From NCBI RefSeq assembly GCF_019443405.1, contig NZ_CP080376.1:1922001-1986000 (forward strand): a stretch of DNA of 64,000 nucleotides, in the 5' to 3' direction. The notes beneath the pieces were generated by a model. That model did no database searches, had not been told where the DNA came from, and saw only the letters and a program-made list of their open reading frames with translations. The position numbers and the translations under genes were made by a program. Within the stretch, counting starts at the first letter, position 1. Each line of letters begins with the position of its first letter. Positions 21,651 to 30,477 of this stretch are shown here, piece by piece. This DNA comes from Brevundimonas sp. PAMC22021 (GTDB taxonomy: Bacteria > Pseudomonadota > Alphaproteobacteria > Caulobacterales > Caulobacteraceae).

Positions 21651-24600
21651 ATGATCGACGACCCTACGGACTCGCTCGCCCCTCGGGCGACCTCCGCCCA
21701 TGCGACAGCCGATCGCCGGGAGGCGATCCTGGACAGCGTGCTGGGCTTTGCGATCATCGGCATGGATCGCGATGGCGCCATCCGCGAGTGGAATCCTGGC
21801 GCAACCGCCGTCTTCGGCTGGACGGCCGAGGAGGCGACAGGTCAGCCGGTCGGCCTGATCTTCACGCCCGAGGATCTGGCGATCGACCGTCCCGGCGAAG
21901 AGATGCGGCTGTGCCTCAGCGATGGCCGCGCCAACGACGAGCGATGGCACATCCGCAAGGACGGCGCGCGCTTCTGGGCCTCCGGCGAGATGACGCCGCT
22001 GTTCGGAGCGGATGGCGTCCACCTGGGTTTCGTCAAGGTTGTTCGGGATCGAACATCGGAACACGAGGCCGGAGAGGCCCTGAAGGAAGCCGAAGAGCGG
22101 CTGCGGCGCGCCCAGGAAGCCGGGGGCGTCGGCCTGTTCTGGGTTTCGGCGGCGGACAACGTCATCCATACGACGCCCGAGTTCTGTCGCCTCTACGGCA
22201 TGCCGGAGGCGTCGCAGGCGCCGGCGGAGGCCTTTGAGCGCCTGGTCATCTCCGACGACGTCGAACTTGTTTCCAACGCCCTGAGCCGGCGCACCGGCGA
22301 GGCCCTGCTCGATGTCGAGTACCGCATTCGGCGAGCCGACGACGGCGCCCTGCGCTGGATCGCGCGCAAGGGCGAGCTTGAACTGGACGCCGACGGCCGC
22401 CCGACGCGCTTCGTGGGCGTGGCGCGAGACGTCACCAATCGGATCATGAGTGAGCAAGCGTTGCGCGACGAGCGCGAACAGCTGGCCCAGATGTTCGCCC
22501 AGGCGCCGACCTTCATGGCGCTGCTGCGCGGGCCCGAGCACCGGTTCGAGCGGGTCAATCCCGGCTATGTGCAACTGATCGGTCATCGCGATGTGGTCGG
22601 ACGGACCGTTGCCGAGGCGCTGCCTGAAGCCGTGTCCCAAGGGTTCATAGAGCTTCTCGATCGGGCCTTCGCGACCGGCGAACCGTTTGTCGCGGACGGC
22701 CTCAAGTTCGACGTGCAGCCGTCCCCTGGCGGTCCGGTCCACGAGCGCTATCTGGATTTCGTCTATCAGCCGATCCGGGACGCCAATGGCGTGATCACCG
22801 GCATCTTCGTGGAGGGCGCCGACGTCACCGAGCGTACGTCGGCCGCGGCCGCGCTGCGTGAGAGCGAGACGCGCTACAGCGCCTTGCTGAACACCACCGA
22901 CATCGGCTTCTGCATCATCCAGATGAAGTTCGACGAGGCCGATCGGCCCGTCGACTACATGATCGTGGAAGGCAACGCCGCCTATGAGCGGATGACCGGC
23001 CTGCACGGCTCGACCGGAAAATGGGTGTCGGCGATCGCCCCGGGACTGGAGCAGCACTGGTTCGACCTCTACGGCGGAGTGGCCAAGAGCGGCGACAAGG
23101 TGCGTTTCGAGCAGCCCGCGGCCCAGTTCGGCTGCTGGTACGACGTTCAGGCTTTTCGTATCGGCGATCCGGAGCAGAACCGCGTCGCCATCCTGTTCAA
23201 CGACATCACCGCAAGGCGACGCACCGAGGCGCGCCAGGCGACGCTGCTGGCGCTCAACGACGCCTTGCGCGACCTGACGGATCCGGCAGAGATCGCCCAT
23301 GCGGCGTCCGAGGTTCTGGGCAAGGCGCTGGGCGTCAGCCGTGTGGGCTATGGCGTCATCGACCGGGTGGCGGAGACCATCACCATCGAGCGCGATTGGA
23401 ACGCGCCGGGCGTGCGGTCCATCGCCGGCGTGCTGAACTTCCGCGACTACGGCTCCTACATCGACGATCTCAAGGCCGGGATCACCGTGGCCATCGCCGA
23501 CGCGGCGGAGGACCCCCGCACGCAAGGCGCCGCCCGTCAGCTGAGCGCCATCAGCGCCGAATCCTTCATCAACATGCCTCTCGTCGAACAAGGCCGGTTC
23601 GTGGCCCTGTTCTTCGCCAACAACGCCACGCCCCGCCCTTGGCCGGACAGCGACCTGATGCTGATGCGAGAGGTGGCCGAGCGGGTGCGCGGCGCCTCCG
23701 AACGGGCGCGCTCCGAGCAGGCGCTGCGCGCCAGCGAAGCCCAGTTCCGGGCCTTCGCCCATGCGGTGCCCAACCACATCTGGGCAAGCCGGGCCGACGG
23801 CTACCTGGATTGGTTCAATGCAGCTCTTCACGCCTACACCGGCTTGACGGAGGACGACCTGGAGGGGGCAAGCGGCTGGACGTCGATCGTTCATCCCGAC
23901 GACCTCCCCCGCGCCTCGGCGGCGTGGAGCGCCTCGCTCGAGACCGGGACCATCTATGAGGTCGAGTTCCGCATCCGCCGCCACGACGGCGCGTGGCGCT
24001 GGTTCCTGGTCCGGGCCGAACCGATCCGCGATGCGGACGGCGTGATCACGCGCTGGATCGGGGCCAGCACCGACATCGACGATCGGCTGCGACAGGGCGC
24101 GGAACTGGAGCAGCTCAACGAGACGCTCGAGGAACAGGTCGCCACGCGCACGCGCGAGCTGATGGCCGCCGAAGAGGCCCTGCGCCAGAGCCAGAAGATG
24201 GAGGCGGTCGGCCAGCTGACGGGCGGCATCGCCCACGACTTCAACAATCTGCTGACCGGTATCACCGGCAGCCTCGAGATCATGGGCAACCGTATCGCCC
24301 AAGGCCGCTTCAACGAGATCGAACGCTACACCACCGCCGCCCAGGGCGCGGCGCGACGGGCCGCGGCGCTGACGCACCGGCTCCTGGCCTTTTCGCGTCG
24401 CCAGACGCTGGACCCCCGCCCCACGGACGCCAACCGCCTGATCGGCGGCCTGGAAGAGCTGATCCGCCGCACGGTGGGGCCGCAGGTGACGGTCGAGGTG
24501 GTCGCCGCCGGCGGCCTGTGGACCACGCTGGTCGATCCCAACCAGCTGGAGAACGCCCTTCTCAACCTGTGCATCAACGCACGGGACGCCATGCCGGAAG

Positions 24601-25328
24601 GCGGGCGGCTGACCATCGAGACCGGCAATCGCTGGCTGGACTCGCGCGGGGCCGAACAGCGCGACATGGAGCCCGGCCAGTACATCTCCGTCTGCGTCAG
24701 CGACACCGGAACCGGCATGAGCGCCGATGTGATCGCCAAGGCCTTCGACCCCTTCTTCACCACCAAGCCGATCGGCGTCGGCACCGGGCTGGGCCTGTCG
24801 ATGATCTACGGCTTCGCGCGCCAGTCCGGCGGTCAGGTGCGGATCTATTCCGAGGAAGGCGATGGGTCGATGGTTTGCATCTACCTGCCGCGCCACCTCG
24901 GCCCGGCGGAGATGGCCGAGCCGGAACCCGATCTCGCGGGCGCCGAACGGGCCAAGGCGGGCGAGACGGTGCTGATCGTCGACGACGAACCGACCGTGCG
25001 CATGCTGGTGCTCGAGGTGCTGGAGGAGCTCGGCTATGCGGCGCTGGAGGCGGCGGACGGGGCGGCGGGCCTGAAGATCCTGCAGTCGGACGCCCGCATC
25101 GACCTTCTGGTCACCGATGTCGGACTGCCCGGCGGCATGAACGGGCGACAGATGGCCGACGCCGCGCGTCTGGTCCGTCCGGACCTGGAGGTGCTGTTCA
25201 TCACCGGCTACGCCGAGAACGCGGTCGTCGGCAATGGCCACCTCGATCCCGGCATGCACGTGATGACCAAGCCTTTCGCCATGGAAGCCCTGGCCAGCCG
25301 CATCAAGGCGCTGATCCCCTCGGGCTGA
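21651..25328 (+). CDS. Multi-PAS/GAF hybrid sensor histidine kinase
   Basis: A soluble 1225-residue hybrid kinase without TM segments. PAS domains lie at about 25-140, 145-265, 275-400, 410-530 and 705-825, with a GAF domain at about 540-695. A coiled coil follows, then HisKA with H862 in GGIAHDFNNLL, a HATPase (N-box NARDAMPEGG, GTGLGLSM) and a C-terminal receiver with phospho-acceptor D1156 in VTDVGLPGG and the conserved Lys in MTKPF. The HDFNNLL box places it in the HWE-related/NtrB-like HisKA group common in alphaproteobacteria. No cognate regulator is adjacent. It follows the PleC-like kinase by 103 bases; the two need not be functionally linked. Confidence 0.92.
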   Translation: MIDDPTDSLAPRATSAHATADRREAILDSVLGFAIIGMDRDGAIREWNPGATAVFGWTAEEATGQPVGLIFTPEDLAIDRPGEEMRLCLSDGRANDERWHIRKDGARFWASGEMTPLFGADGVHLGFVKVVRDRTSEHEAGEALKEAEERLRRAQEAGGVGLFWVSAADNVIHTTPEFCRLYGMPEASQAPAEAFERLVISDDVELVSNALSRRTGEALLDVEYRIRRADDGALRWIARKGELELDADGRPTRFVGVARDVTNRIMSEQALRDEREQLAQMFAQAPTFMALLRGPEHRFERVNPGYVQLIGHRDVVGRTVAEALPEAVSQGFIELLDRAFATGEPFVADGLKFDVQPSPGGPVHERYLDFVYQPIRDANGVITGIFVEGADVTERTSAAAALRESETRYSALLNTTDIGFCIIQMKFDEADRPVDYMIVEGNAAYERMTGLHGSTGKWVSAIAPGLEQHWFDLYGGVAKSGDKVRFEQPAAQFGCWYDVQAFRIGDPEQNRVAILFNDITARRRTEARQATLLALNDALRDLTDPAEIAHAASEVLGKALGVSRVGYGVIDRVAETITIERDWNAPGVRSIAGVLNFRDYGSYIDDLKAGITVAIADAAEDPRTQGAARQLSAISAESFINMPLVEQGRFVALFFANNATPRPWPDSDLMLMREVAERVRGASERARSEQALRASEAQFRAFAHAVPNHIWASRADGYLDWFNAALHAYTGLTEDDLEGASGWTSIVHPDDLPRASAAWSASLETGTIYEVEFRIRRHDGAWRWFLVRAEPIRDADGVITRWIGASTDIDDRLRQGAELEQLNETLEEQVATRTRELMAAEEALRQSQKMEAVGQLTGGIAHDFNNLLTGITGSLEIMGNRIAQGRFNEIERYTTAAQGAARRAAALTHRLLAFSRRQTLDPRPTDANRLIGGLEELIRRTVGPQVTVEVVAAGGLWTTLVDPNQLENALLNLCINARDAMPEGGRLTIETGNRWLDSRGAEQRDMEPGQYISVCVSDTGTGMSADVIAKAFDPFFTTKPIGVGTGLGLSMIYGFARQSGGQVRIYSEEGDGSMVCIYLPRHLGPAEMAEPEPDLAGAERAKAGETVLIVDDEPTVRMLVLEVLEELGYAALEAADGAAGLKILQSDARIDLLVTDVGLPGGMNGRQMADAARLVRPDLEVLFITGYAENAVVGNGHLDPGMHVMTKPFAMEALASRIKALIPSG

Positions 25329-25426
25329 TCGCTCCCGCCTGTCCTCGTCGCCAGATTTCGCGGTCATGCGATGGAGCGTCTTGGCTCCGCTCGCCGTTGA
25401 TGACCGCATCCTGAAGCGAGACCCCA

Positions 25427-28400
25427 GTGGCCGAACACAAGCGAGACCCGCACGCCCCCGCCCTGACCGGCGAAGCGCCCCTGACCGACGGGCCGCAGCC
25501 GCAAGTCGACGAGCCGGAACGGGCGCCCAGACGGCCGGGCGCGGCGGCGGTGGCGGCGCGGCTGCTGCGAGCGCTGGACCCGGACACGCCGCTGACGGTT
25601 CTGGTCACCACCAGCGAGCGGCGGGTCGACGAGATCGGCCGCGCCCTGGCCGCCTTCGCCGGCGACCGGCCGCTTCGCACGCTGATCCTGCCGCCGTGGG
25701 ACTGCCTGCCCTACGACCGCGCCTCTCCGTCGCGCGAAAGCATGGGCCGGCGCATGGCGGTGTTTGAACAGCTGGCGCGAGAGGCTCCCGGATCGGTTGT
25801 CCTGGTGTCCTCGCCCGACGCCCTGATGCAGCGCATCCCGCCGCGTGAGGTCCTGGCGGAGCAGTTCGAGATCGAAGCGGGAGCGCCTCTGGATCGCGAG
25901 GCCCTGTCCGCCTTCGCCCACCGCACGGGCTATGTGCAGGACGACCGCATCGACGAACCTGGCGAGATCGCGATCCTGGGCGAGGTGGTGGACGTCTATC
26001 CGCCCTCGGCTGCCGCCCCGGTCCGGATTTCCATCGACGAAGGCGGCAGGGTCTCGGACATCCGCCGCTATGATCCGGTGACGCAACGCACCGAGGATGA
26101 CGTCGAGCGCCTGTGCCTGACGCCGGCGTCCGAACTGCTGATCGGGCCGGACGATGTGCGTGTCGCCGGCGAAGAGCACCGCATGGCCGAGCGCTACGAC
26201 GGCGGCCTCGGCAGTCTGTTCGACCTCTTGCCGGGCGCCTGCATCCTGACCGAGGACGAGGTGGAGGACCGTTGCCGCCGCTTCGCCGAGCAGACGGCCG
26301 AGGCGCACCAGACCCGCCTCGCCTTCCGCGACGAGGACGCGCGCCCCCTGGCGCCCGAGCAGCTTTACCTGTCGCTGGAAGAGACGCTGGCTGCGCTCGC
26401 CAAGGGTCAGCGGCTGGACCTCGACGGGCTGTCGCGCAATCCGGCCTTCGCGGTCGAGCGGTCGCCCGGCAAGGCGCTGGCCGCCTTTGTTCAGGAGCGC
26501 CGCAACGCCGGGCGACGGGTGGTTCTGGCCGGCCTGCCCCACGAGCAGCGAATGCTGACGCGCCTGCTGAAGCGCGCCAAGGCGGACGCGCCGGAGCTGG
26601 CCGACGGATGGAGCGAACTGCTGGCGGCCTCGGCCGGGGCGTTTGTCGCCTTGCCGCTGGACCTCGACGCCGGCTTCGACGATGCGGAACTGGCCGTCAC
26701 CGTGATCACGCCGACCGACGCGGTCGGCGGCCGCGTCGCGCGACCCGCCTCCGGCACGGCCGAGCTCTTGGGCGAGCCCGAGCTGCGGGCCGGCGATGTG
26801 GTGATCCACGAGGATCACGGCGTCGGCATCCTTCAGGCGCTGGAGCGGATCGCGGTCGGCGACGACGAACGCGACGTGCTGCGTCTCGAGTATCACGGCG
26901 GCGCGACGGTGCTGGCGCCGGTCGAGGAGTTCGGCCGCATCTGGCGCTATGGTTCGGAACCCTCGGCGGTAACGCTGGATCGGCTGAACACCGACGCCTG
27001 GCAGAAGCGGCGGGCGCAGCTCAGCGCCGACATAGATGCGACCGCCAGGCAGCTGGTCGAGATGGCCAAGGCGCGAGACGAAGCCACGGCCGAGCCGATC
27101 AAGCCGCCGAAGCCGGCGCTGGCCCGCTTCGCCGCCGGCTTCCCCTATCCAGAATCCGTCGATCAGGCCGCGGCCATCGAGGCGGTGCTGGACGACCTCG
27201 CCTCCGGCCGGCCGATGAACCGGCTGGTCTGCGGCGACGTGGGTTTCGGCAAGACCGAGGTGGCGCTGAGGGCGACCGCCGCCGCGGCGCTGGCCGGCAA
27301 GCAGGTGATCGTTTCCGCCCCCACCACCGTGCTGGCGCGCCAACACTTCGAGACCTTCCAGCGCCGTTTCGCCGGCACGGACATCGCGGTGGCCCAGCTG
27401 TCGCGCCTGGTCGACGGCAAGGAAGCCAAGTCCGTGAAGGCGGGATTGGCGTCCGGCGAGATCACGGTCGCGATCGGCACCCACGCGCTCGGCGCCGACG
27501 ACGTGACGCTGGCGACGCCGGGTCTGGTCATCATCGACGAGGAGCAGCGGTTCGGCGCGGCCATGAAGGACAAGCTGCGGGCCAAGGCGCCGCACCTGCT
27601 GTCGCTGACCGCCACGCCCATTCCGCGCACGCTGCAAGGCGCCTTGGTCGGCATCCAGGATGTCAGCGTGATCGCCAGCCCGCCGGCGCGCCGTCGCCCG
27701 ATCCGCACCTTTCTGACGCCCTTCGATGCGGCGTCGGTCCGCACCGCCCTGCTGCGGGAAAAGGCGCGCGGCGGCCAGAGCTTCGTGGTCGTGCCTCGCA
27801 TCGAGGATCTGGAGCCCATGCAGACACGCCTGTCGGAGATCGCCTCCGAACTCAGCGTCCGCATCGCCCACGGCAAGCTGTCGGCCGAGGAGACGGATGC
27901 GGTCATGGTCGGCTTCGCCGACGGCGAGGGCGACGTGCTTTTGGCCACAAACATCATCGAAAGCGGCCTGGACGTGCCGCGCGCCAACACCATGATCATC
28001 TGGCGCCCGGATCGGTTCGGCCTAGCCCAGCTGCACCAGCTGCGCGGGCGGGTCGGGCGAGGCCGTCGTCAGGGCTTCGCCTATCTGCTGCACGCCGAGG
28101 ACGAGGAGCTGCCCGAAGCGACGCGCGCCCGGCTGTCAACGCTGGAGGCGCTGGACCGGCTGGGCTCCGGCTTCGCCATCAGCGCGCGCGATCTGGATCT
28201 GCGCGGCGGCGGCGATCTGGTCGGCGACGAGCAGGCCGGCCACATGCGGATGATCGGCGCCAGCCTTTATCAGCGCGTGCTGGAAGGGGCGCTGCGCACC
28301 GCGCGGGGCGAACGACCGCTGAACCTGGGCGAGGCGATCTATTCCGGCGACGCCACGGCCGCCCTGCCCGACACCTACATTCCCGACGCCACCACCCGCA

Positions 28401-28741
28401 TCAACCTGTATGCGCGCCTGGCGCGGCTCTCGAGCACGGCGGACATCGAAGCCTTCGGGGACGAGCTGGAGGATCGCTTCGGCCCCCTGCCCGAACGGGC
28501 CGCCGCCCTGATCGCCAACGCCCGCCTGAACGCCCTGGCGCACGAGGCGGGCGTGGAGGCCATCGCCTCGGGCCCCAAGGCGACGGCCTTCGCCTTTGGT
28601 CGCGCCGCCGCATCGGTCGCCAAGCGGGTCAAGGACGACGAGATCCGCCACTGGAAGGACGACCGCCTGATCTATCCGGCCGGCGACGCGCCGCACGACG
28701 CGGCCTTTATCGAGGGCGTCCTGGCCGACCTCGCCGCCTGA
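25427..28741 (+). CDS. mfd: Mfd-family DNA translocase (transcription-repair coupling factor or paralog)
   Basis: A superfamily-2 translocase of 1104 residues. The N-terminal UvrB-homology region (about 30-330, PPWDCLPYDRASP) is followed by a polymerase-interaction-like domain (about 445-520, HEDHGVGILQALE), Walker A GDVGFGKTEV (about 603-612), DEEQ (about 704), TATPIPRT, and the TRG-like relay RGRVGRG with the C-terminal domain after 960. Mfd displaces stalled RNA polymerase and recruits UvrA. The RNAP-interaction domain is divergent from standard Mfd (the usual GIGRY and the lysine-rich linker are not seen) and the product is somewhat short, so it may be a second, Mfd-like protein. The GTG start at 25427 has only a weak ribosome-binding site. 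Confidence 0.8.
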   Translation: MAEHKRDPHAPALTGEAPLTDGPQPQVDEPERAPRRPGAAAVAARLLRALDPDTPLTVLVTTSERRVDEIGRALAAFAGDRPLRTLILPPWDCLPYDRASPSRESMGRRMAVFEQLAREAPGSVVLVSSPDALMQRIPPREVLAEQFEIEAGAPLDREALSAFAHRTGYVQDDRIDEPGEIAILGEVVDVYPPSAAAPVRISIDEGGRVSDIRRYDPVTQRTEDDVERLCLTPASELLIGPDDVRVAGEEHRMAERYDGGLGSLFDLLPGACILTEDEVEDRCRRFAEQTAEAHQTRLAFRDEDARPLAPEQLYLSLEETLAALAKGQRLDLDGLSRNPAFAVERSPGKALAAFVQERRNAGRRVVLAGLPHEQRMLTRLLKRAKADAPELADGWSELLAASAGAFVALPLDLDAGFDDAELAVTVITPTDAVGGRVARPASGTAELLGEPELRAGDVVIHEDHGVGILQALERIAVGDDERDVLRLEYHGGATVLAPVEEFGRIWRYGSEPSAVTLDRLNTDAWQKRRAQLSADIDATARQLVEMAKARDEATAEPIKPPKPALARFAAGFPYPESVDQAAAIEAVLDDLASGRPMNRLVCGDVGFGKTEVALRATAAAALAGKQVIVSAPTTVLARQHFETFQRRFAGTDIAVAQLSRLVDGKEAKSVKAGLASGEITVAIGTHALGADDVTLATPGLVIIDEEQRFGAAMKDKLRAKAPHLLSLTATPIPRTLQGALVGIQDVSVIASPPARRRPIRTFLTPFDAASVRTALLREKARGGQSFVVVPRIEDLEPMQTRLSEIASELSVRIAHGKLSAEETDAVMVGFADGEGDVLLATNIIESGLDVPRANTMIIWRPDRFGLAQLHQLRGRVGRGRRQGFAYLLHAEDEELPEATRARLSTLEALDRLGSGFAISARDLDLRGGGDLVGDEQAGHMRMIGASLYQRVLEGALRTARGERPLNLGEAIYSGDATAALPDTYIPDATTRINLYARLARLSSTADIEAFGDELEDRFGPLPERAAALIANARLNALAHEAGVEAIASGPKATAFAFGRAAASVAKRVKDDEIRHWKDDRLIYPAGDAPHDAAFIEGVLADLAA

Positions 28742-28746
28742 TCGGC

Positions 28747-29712
28747 TCAGTCGGCCAGAAAGGCGTCCACCAGCTCCGTGAAGCGTTCCGGCTGATCGGC
28801 CATGATGAAGTGGCGGCTGCCGTCAACGCGAACCAGGCGCGCGTTCGGCAGGGCGGCGTATTCCCGCGTCCATAGCGCATCCGCCATGGCAGCCGGCGCG
28901 CCGCCCTTGGCGTCTGCGGCATAGAGGGCCGTCACCGGCGTGGTCATGGCGGCGAGACCCGGACGGGCGTCCGTGGTCATCACGTCACGCAGGGCGGCGG
29001 CGAAGGCGTGACGATCCGACGCCATCGACCAGCCCACCATCTGCGCCTGCATCCCGGGCGTCTTGGACAGCCCGGCGGCGGAGGCGGTCTGTTGCGCCCG
29101 CAGCGTTGCGTCATCCGCCGACAGGATGCCGGCCATCGCCTGCTCGGCGAAGGGCCTGGCGCTCTCCGGCGTCGCCGTGGGACCGAACAGGGCGCTGTAG
29201 AAGGGAAGCGAGTCCACCGACAGCAGCCGGCCGACCAGCGCCGGATGCCGCTGCGCCAGCATCAGGCCGCTCAGCGCGCCCATCGAGTGGCCGATCACCG
29301 CCGGGCGCTGCAGTCCGGTCTCGCGGATGTAGCGGGCCAGCTCCTCGACCGCCGGCTCGACAAAGGCGCCGTCGCCATGCGTCCAAGGTTCGCCTGCGAA
29401 GCCGGCCAGCTGCACCAGGTGCACCCGGTGCGTCGCCTTCAGCCGGTCCGCCGTCTCGCGCCACACCTCGCGCGAGGAGACCAGACCTGGGATCAGGATC
29501 ACGTCAGGCCCCTGACCCACCACCTCGATCGACAGTCGATCCGAGGCGAAGGCCGACTGGGCGGCGGCGGACTGGGCGGCGGCGGACGGGGCGGCCTGGG
29601 CGTGCGCCCGGCGCGGATCGAGCGCCGACAGGATGGCGAACAGGGCGCCGGCCATCAGCATCAAGCGGGCGCGACGGGGCGCGCACGCCCCCTTGAGGGT
29701 TGCGTGGAACAC
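28747..29712 (-). CDS. Secreted alpha/beta hydrolase
   Basis: A 321-residue alpha/beta hydrolase with an N-terminal signal segment (about 15-39, ending AHAQA) and a short SAAAQ-repeat linker. GPDVILIPGL forms the oxyanion region. The nucleophile elbow is GHSMG (about S145), with a late Asp in LYAADAKGG and His in GSRHFIMAD. The substrate is unknown. The start is GTG at 29712 with AAGGAAGAAG upstream. It lies 36 bases downstream of an XRE regulator on the same strand and may share its operon. It is clearly paralogous to the hydrolase at 61383-62258 (same GPDVILIPGL and D-Q-P-x-R-F ending). Confidence 0.85.
   Translation of the reverse strand: MFHATLKGACAPRRARLMLMAGALFAILSALDPRRAHAQAAPSAAAQSAAAQSAFASDRLSIEVVGQGPDVILIPGLVSSREVWRETADRLKATHRVHLVQLAGFAGEPWTHGDGAFVEPAVEELARYIRETGLQRPAVIGHSMGALSGLMLAQRHPALVGRLLSVDSLPFYSALFGPTATPESARPFAEQAMAGILSADDATLRAQQTASAAGLSKTPGMQAQMVGWSMASDRHAFAAALRDVMTTDARPGLAAMTTPVTALYAADAKGGAPAAMADALWTREYAALPNARLVRVDGSRHFIMADQPERFTELVDAFLAD
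29555..29584. repeat. Tandem 15-bp repeat inside the hydrolase gene
   Basis: Two exact copies of a 15-base unit (29555-29569 and 29570-29584), followed by a partial third, encode a repeated SAAAQ segment between the signal peptide and the catalytic domain. The unit is three codons' worth of Ala plus Ser/Gln and is in frame, so copy-number change would only alter linker length. Confidence 0.7.
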
Positions 29713-29748
29713 GGTCTTCTTCCTTTGTGAGTGGGTGTATCGATCGCC

Positions 29749-29949
29749 TCAGCGGGCGTGCGGATTCTCGAAGATGTCTTCGATCGGCCGCTCGAAGATC
29801 GCGGCGATCCGGTAGGCGAGGTCCAGCGACGGGTCGTGCTTCTCCGTCTCCAGCGCATTCACGGCCTGTCGCGAGACGCCGAGCTGCTGGCCCAGCTGTT
29901 CCTGCGTCCAGCCGCGCTCGACGCGCAGCAGTTTCAGCCGGTTCTTCAT
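29749..29949 (-). CDS. Small XRE-family HTH regulator
   Basis: A 66-residue protein that is almost entirely one Cro/CI-type helix-turn-helix (about 4-58: RGWTQEQLGQQLGVSRQAVNALE). It belongs to the minimal YozG-like group that typically pairs with a small membrane protein. The ATG at 29949 overlaps the stop of the upstream membrane-protein gene as ATGA, so translation is coupled. A perfect palindrome at 30365-30382, just upstream of the operon, is a natural autoregulatory site. Confidence 0.85.
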   Translation of the reverse strand: MKNRLKLLRVERGWTQEQLGQQLGVSRQAVNALETEKHDPSLDLAYRIAAIFERPIEDIFENPHAR

Positions 29950-30347
29950 CGGCTGGTCCGCACAAAGGGCGAAATGACGCCGAACGCGGCCCAGAACAGC
30001 GGATAGATCAGCCACCCCGGCGCGTGCGGCGCGTCCGCATAGCTTTCCGCGAAGCCCCAGACGCAGAACACGGCGAAGGCGACGCCGGTCGCGGCGACAA
30101 AGGTCTTGGTCATCACCGCCCGCACGAACTCGTCGGCCTCGTTCAGATAGGCCAGCGTCGCCCAGATCTGCCCAAGGACGGGCAGGGCCACCGCGACCGC
30201 CAGCAGCCACGCCGTCCAACCAGCGCGGCCGTCAAACAGGCCGATGATTGCAGCGACGTTGATGGCGACGTAAACGCCCATGAAGGCAAGGGTGCGCCCG
30301 GCGTATCGCTTGGCGGCCTGCGTATTGTCTCTTGCTTGGTTCAACAT
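29946..30347 (-). CDS. Four-helix membrane protein paired with XRE regulator
   Basis: A 133-residue integral membrane protein with four predicted TM segments (about 20-39, 45-62, 79-98 and 110-128), short loops and no catalytic motif. It begins at ATG 30347. The arrangement of membrane protein followed by a tiny HTH regulator, coupled by ATGA, is a recurrent two-gene unit of unknown function in bacteria. A sensor or anti-regulator role for the membrane protein is a guess. It is divergent from the methyltransferase gene across about 130 bp. Confidence 0.75.
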   Translation of the reverse strand: MLNQARDNTQAAKRYAGRTLAFMGVYVAINVAAIIGLFDGRAGWTAWLLAVAVALPVLGQIWATLAYLNEADEFVRAVMTKTFVAATGVAFAVFCVWGFAESYADAPHAPGWLIYPLFWAAFGVISPFVRTSR

Positions 30348-30360
30348 GATCTGGCCTCCC

Positions 30361-30386
30361 CTGATGTAAGGCTGACCTTACACCAG
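30361..30386. promoter_or_regulatory. Palindromic operator candidate
   Basis: TGTAAGG and CCTTACA form a perfect 7-bp inverted repeat around CTGA (30365-30382). The symmetry continues to CTG/CAG at the edges, with one mismatch. It starts 14 bases upstream of the membrane protein/XRE operon start at 30347. The dyad and position suggest binding by the dimeric XRE protein and autoregulation. Confidence 0.6.
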
Positions 30387-30402
30387 GGAAATGTCATGTC
30401 AA

Positions 30403-30419
30403 CCTGACTTTTCGTCAGG
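30403..30419. promoter_or_regulatory. Second inverted repeat in the divergent promoter region
   Basis: CCTGAC and GTCAGG form a perfect 6-bp inverted repeat with a TTTTC centre. It lies between the XRE-operon palindrome and the methyltransferase start. It may be a second operator or a small hairpin in the methyltransferase leader. Confidence 0.35.
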
Positions 30420-30477
30420 ACAACCCGACACGGAGTTGCGCTTGATCGCGCGCGGCTTCGGGCGCAGGCGTTCAGGC

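Noticed and set aside
21468..25409. 1313-codon open frame on the minus strand
   Set aside because: It lies fully antisense to the multi-PAS hybrid kinase; the translation is rich in Arg, His, Gly and Ala without any domain, as expected for a codon-bias shadow in GC-rich DNA.
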